8,010 nt of DNA from Pediococcus sp. (lineage in GTDB: Bacteria > Bacillota > Bacilli > Lactobacillales > Lactobacillaceae): the NCBI GenBank assembly GCA_022712335.1, contig JALAGR010000181.1, positions 1 through 8,010 of the forward strand, written 5' to 3'. The first letter of the stretch is position 1. Each line of letters opens with the position of its first letter. Below the pieces are notes generated by a model. The model searched no databases and had not been told where the DNA came from. It saw only the letters and a program-made list of their open reading frames with translations. Positions 6,322-8,010 of the stretch are shown in pieces. The position numbers and the translations under genes were made by a program.

Positions 6322-7239
6322 CTATTCTATCACTTTATCCATGCTTATTAAACGCGCGCAGAGCTCGTGAGCAAGGATGGAAGACGCTGGTGAAACTGGA
6401 TTTTCAGTCTGATTTTCCAACGCATCTAAGAAGCTTCGAATCAGTGGATCAAAGCCCCGTGTTTTAAGATTAGCTTGCCAATCTGGTGCCTGTTGATAAC
6501 TTTTAGTCCCATTTTTTTGAACCGTTAACGTATTCAAGTTATCCACTGTGGAAACTCCATTTTGGCTGATTACTTGCGTTATCTCACCATTACTTTGCGT
6601 TCGCATATCAATCATTGCCGTTCCAAGGATATTACCCTTTTGCAAGTTCATTCGAGCTAAAATTAAGTCGCCATTTTTTTGAACGATTTGTCCATCGACA
6701 AAATGAACACCTTTGGATCCCATTAAAAATTGTGTTGTATCCACAACATGAATCATTAAATCATAGATTGCAAATTCAGACGTTTGATTTTCATTTTCAC
6801 GTGTTTTAGTTGTGGAAACTAAATGTTTGTTTTGAATCTCCGCTAATTGTTGGTGGAATGGTACGAAGCGGCGGTTAAATCCGCAGGTTAACAATACCCC
6901 TTGATTTTCAGCCAATCGATACAATTCTTGTACTTCATCTAAATTTTCAGAAATTGGTTTATCCACAAAGACATTAACTCTTTTTTCAAGGAATTTTTTT
7001 ATAATTGCGTAGTGCGTCGATGTGGGCGTGTGGATAAAGACTGCATCTACTCCCGCTGTGAACAAATCATCTTGATTCGTAGAACCATGTTGAAACCCAA
7101 ATTGATTTTGAATACGAGCCAATTTTTCAGCATTTCGACTTATCAAATGCCATTCAAAGCGGTCCTGTAATTCACTATATACTGGTAGATATGCTTTTTG
7201 AGCAATATTTCCTAGCCCAATCACTCCAACTTTAATCAT
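6322..7239 (-). CDS. Gfo/Idh/MocA-family NAD(P)-dependent oxidoreductase (MviM-like)
   Basis: This is a cytoplasmic dehydrogenase-type protein that probably acts on a sugar, an inositol-like or a sugar-nucleotide substrate. The substrate cannot be read from sequence. The N-terminal Rossmann fold starts VGVIGLGNIA (4-13), carrying the GxGxxA dinucleotide motif, followed by the HTPTSTHY segment (70-77). The family EKP motif appears as DKP (93-95), with the catalytic-type Lys94 kept. CGFNRRF (119-125) resembles the equivalent region of E. coli MviM/YceM as I recall it. In the C-terminal substrate domain, D160, H164 and D167 form the usual D-x3-H-x2-D pattern. The 305-residue length is slightly short for the family. 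The ATG has AAAGGAG nine bases upstream. The gene is 48 bp ahead of murB with no terminator between them, so the two are probably partly co-transcribed. A role in cell-wall sugars is only suggested by position. Confidence 0.88.
   Translation of the reverse strand: MIKVGVIGLGNIAQKAYLPVYSELQDRFEWHLISRNAEKLARIQNQFGFQHGSTNQDDLFTAGVDAVFIHTPTSTHYAIIKKFLEKRVNVFVDKPISENLDEVQELYRLAENQGVLLTCGFNRRFVPFHQQLAEIQNKHLVSTTKTRENENQTSEFAIYDLMIHVVDTTQFLMGSKGVHFVDGQIVQKNGDLILARMNLQKGNILGTAMIDMRTQSNGEITQVISQNGVSTVDNLNTLTVQKNGTKSYQQAPDWQANLKTRGFDPLIRSFLDALENQTENPVSPASSILAHELCARLISMDKVIE
6324..6352 (-). promoter_or_regulatory. Possible promoter of murB overlapping the upstream stop codon
   Basis: On the minus strand TGATAGAAT gives an extended -10 with TAGAAT (6329-6324), five of six consensus matches. 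A poor -35, TTTAAT (6352-6347), lies 17 bp upstream. The -10 overlaps the oxidoreductase stop codon, giving a leader of about 43 nt to murB. No terminator separates the two genes, so read-through from the oxidoreductase gene is also likely. The weak -35 keeps confidence low. Confidence 0.35.
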
Positions 7240-7264
7240 CGCTATTAGCTCCTTTACTCGTCTA

Positions 7265-7294
7265 CTTTTATTCGTTAAACTTAGGTTAAATCAA
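7265..7294 (-). promoter_or_regulatory. Weak candidate promoter of the oxidoreductase gene in the divergent gap
   Basis: In the short gap between the oxidoreductase gene and the divergent exonuclease gene, the minus strand carries TTGATT (7294-7289), an 18-bp spacer and TAAAAG (7270-7265). Each box matches four of six consensus bases. The same gap must also drive the plus-strand exonuclease gene. The best plus-strand pair I see (TTTACT at 7253, TAAACT at 7276) is equally weak and is not listed separately. Confidence 0.3.
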
Positions 7295-7312
7295 TAAAGG
7301 AAAGTGATTCAT

Positions 7313-7849
7313 TTGAACTTTATCGCAATGGACTTTGAAACCGCAGCCCCAGCTCGAGCAAGTGCTTGTTCGATTGCACTGACTGTTGTTCAAAATGACG
7401 TTATTACTGACGAACTCTATTCATTAATTAATCCTGAAACTGAATTTAACTGGCGCAATGTTCAAATACACGGCATTCATCAAACCGACGTGCTCGACGC
7501 TCCAACTTTTCCAGAGCTTTGGCCAGTGGTAGAACAATTTTTCACGCCCGATAAACTAGTAGTTGCGCATAACGCAAACTTTGATAATAGCGTCCTCAAA
7601 AAGACTTTGGAACGCTATCAAATCAATCGTCTACCTTATCAAACGCTAGACACATTGCATACTTCTAAAAGCTTCTACCCTGACTACACAAATCATAAAC
7701 TTAATACCGTTTGTGATAATCTCGGAATCGAGTTGCAACACCATCACAATGCACTAGATGATAGTCGTGCCTGCGCCAACATTTTACTACATCAGGAACA
7801 ACAATTTGGTGCCGATGCTATCGCGAGTTTCATTCGTTCAATTAAGTAA
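7313..7849 (+). CDS. DEDDh-family 3'-5' exonuclease (DnaQ/Pol III epsilon-like, stand-alone)
   Basis: A predicted metal-dependent 3'-5' nuclease of the RNase T/DnaQ superfamily, found without any polymerase or helicase domain. Using the TTG start it has 178 residues. The exonuclease signature is complete: Asp7 and Glu9 in AMDFETA (Exo I), Asp91 in HNANFD (Exo II), and His145 with Asp150 in HNALDD (Exo III, the h type). The IHGI motif follows NVQ near residue 53. The TTG at 7313 makes the protein begin MNFIAMDFE, the usual tight start before the first strand. AAAGGA lies 11 bases upstream, a slightly long spacing. A GTG at 7304 would add three residues but leaves only 2 bases after GGA. Stand-alone proteins of this kind are common in lactobacilli, and whether they proofread, repair or process RNA is not settled by sequence. 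It is divergent from the oxidoreductase gene. Confidence 0.9.
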   Translation: MNFIAMDFETAAPARASACSIALTVVQNDVITDELYSLINPETEFNWRNVQIHGIHQTDVLDAPTFPELWPVVEQFFTPDKLVVAHNANFDNSVLKKTLERYQINRLPYQTLDTLHTSKSFYPDYTNHKLNTVCDNLGIELQHHHNALDDSRACANILLHQEQQFGADAIASFIRSIK

Positions 7850-8010
7850 GTGCCAGTTCCATTTTTATAATCTGACGTCCACGATCATCAACGATCGTGG
7901 GCTTTTTGGTTTGAAAACCTAAATTTTGGTAGATCCGCACGGCGTACTGGTTATCCTTTAAAACATCCAACCAAACTTGTTTCAACCAGCTGAATTGAGC
8001 GGCCCAGTAC
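7842..8010 (-). CDS. GNAT-family N-acetyltransferase, C-terminal part only (cut by window edge)
   Basis: An open frame enters from the right edge and ends at TAA (7844-7842), giving the last 55 residues of a protein whose start lies outside the window. The segment VWLDVLKDNQYAVRIYQNLGF is the typical end of a GNAT acetyl-CoA-dependent acyltransferase: the VxxDVxxxNxxAixlYxxxGF pattern with the conserved Asn, Tyr and Gly-Phe. A basic stretch and a final beta strand (IIKMEL) follow. The substrate cannot be inferred from this fragment. Its last 8 bp overlap the 3' end of the convergent exonuclease gene, and the exonuclease terminator lies inside its coding sequence. Confidence 0.85.
   Translation of the reverse strand, partial: YWAAQFSWLKQVWLDVLKDNQYAVRIYQNLGFQTKKPTIVDDRGRQIIKMELALT
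7879..7907 (+). terminator. Rho-independent terminator of the exonuclease gene
   Basis: CCACGATC (7879-7886) and GATCGTGG (7893-7900) form a perfect 8-bp GC-containing stem with a 6-nt loop. It is followed on the plus strand by GC and five Ts (7903-7907), then GG and three more Ts. It lies 29 bp after the exonuclease stop. The minus-strand exit has no T tract, so it works only for the rightward gene. The whole hairpin lies inside the coding sequence of the convergent GNAT gene, where it encodes part of the P-T-I-V-D-D-R-G segment. Confidence 0.75.

Noticed and set aside
6615..6809. Plus-strand open frame of 64 codons opposite the oxidoreductase gene
   Set aside because: It is antisense to an intact gene and its predicted product looks like random translation.

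Overview
The window looks like chromosomal DNA from a low-to-moderate GC Firmicute, most likely a member of the Lactobacillaceae. The grounds are the gene order murB, cdaA, cdaR (ybbR), glmM, glmS, the Shine-Dalgarno sites of the GGAGG type, sigma-A-like promoters, the Ser/Asp-rich tail on CdaR and the style of the small DEDDh exonuclease. The genus cannot be fixed from sequence reading alone. The window is almost entirely coding and no gap between genes exceeds about 220 bp. There is no tRNA, rRNA, insertion sequence, CRISPR array or phage gene.

Layout. Six genes lie on the minus strand and are read from right to left: a Gfo/Idh/MocA-family oxidoreductase (7239-6322), murB (6273-5371), cdaA (5240-4389), cdaR (4388-3456), glmM (3437-2076) and glmS (1859-42). 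A DEDDh 3'-5' exonuclease gene (7313-7849) is read rightwards, divergent from the oxidoreductase gene. The 3' end of a GNAT acetyltransferase gene (minus strand, 8010-7842) runs in from the right edge, and its end overlaps the end of the exonuclease gene by 8 bp.

Transcription units seen in the sequence. A 16-bp perfect hairpin closes murB. A TGGTATAAT extended -10 promoter then starts a compact cdaA-cdaR-glmM operon, which ends in a strong hairpin with a 7-T tract. glmS has its own promoter (TTGACA, 17 bp, TATATT) with a leader of only about 55 nt. There is no room for a glmS ribozyme. Instead, two copies of AATTGGTATA flank the promoter and resemble sites for GntR/HutC-type (NagR/DasR-like) amino-sugar repressors.

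How the genes work together. GlmS makes glucosamine-6-phosphate, GlmM converts it to glucosamine-1-phosphate, and this feeds UDP-GlcNAc synthesis. MurB reduces the enolpyruvyl product of UDP-GlcNAc to UDP-MurNAc. CdaA makes c-di-AMP at the membrane, with CdaR and GlmM as its known regulators in related bacteria. The block therefore couples cell-wall precursor supply to c-di-AMP signalling. This is a well-known conserved cluster, and I see no convincing novel system. The points most worth a second look are the glmS operator architecture, the terminator embedded in the GNAT coding sequence and the shortened, Ser/Asp-tailed CdaR.
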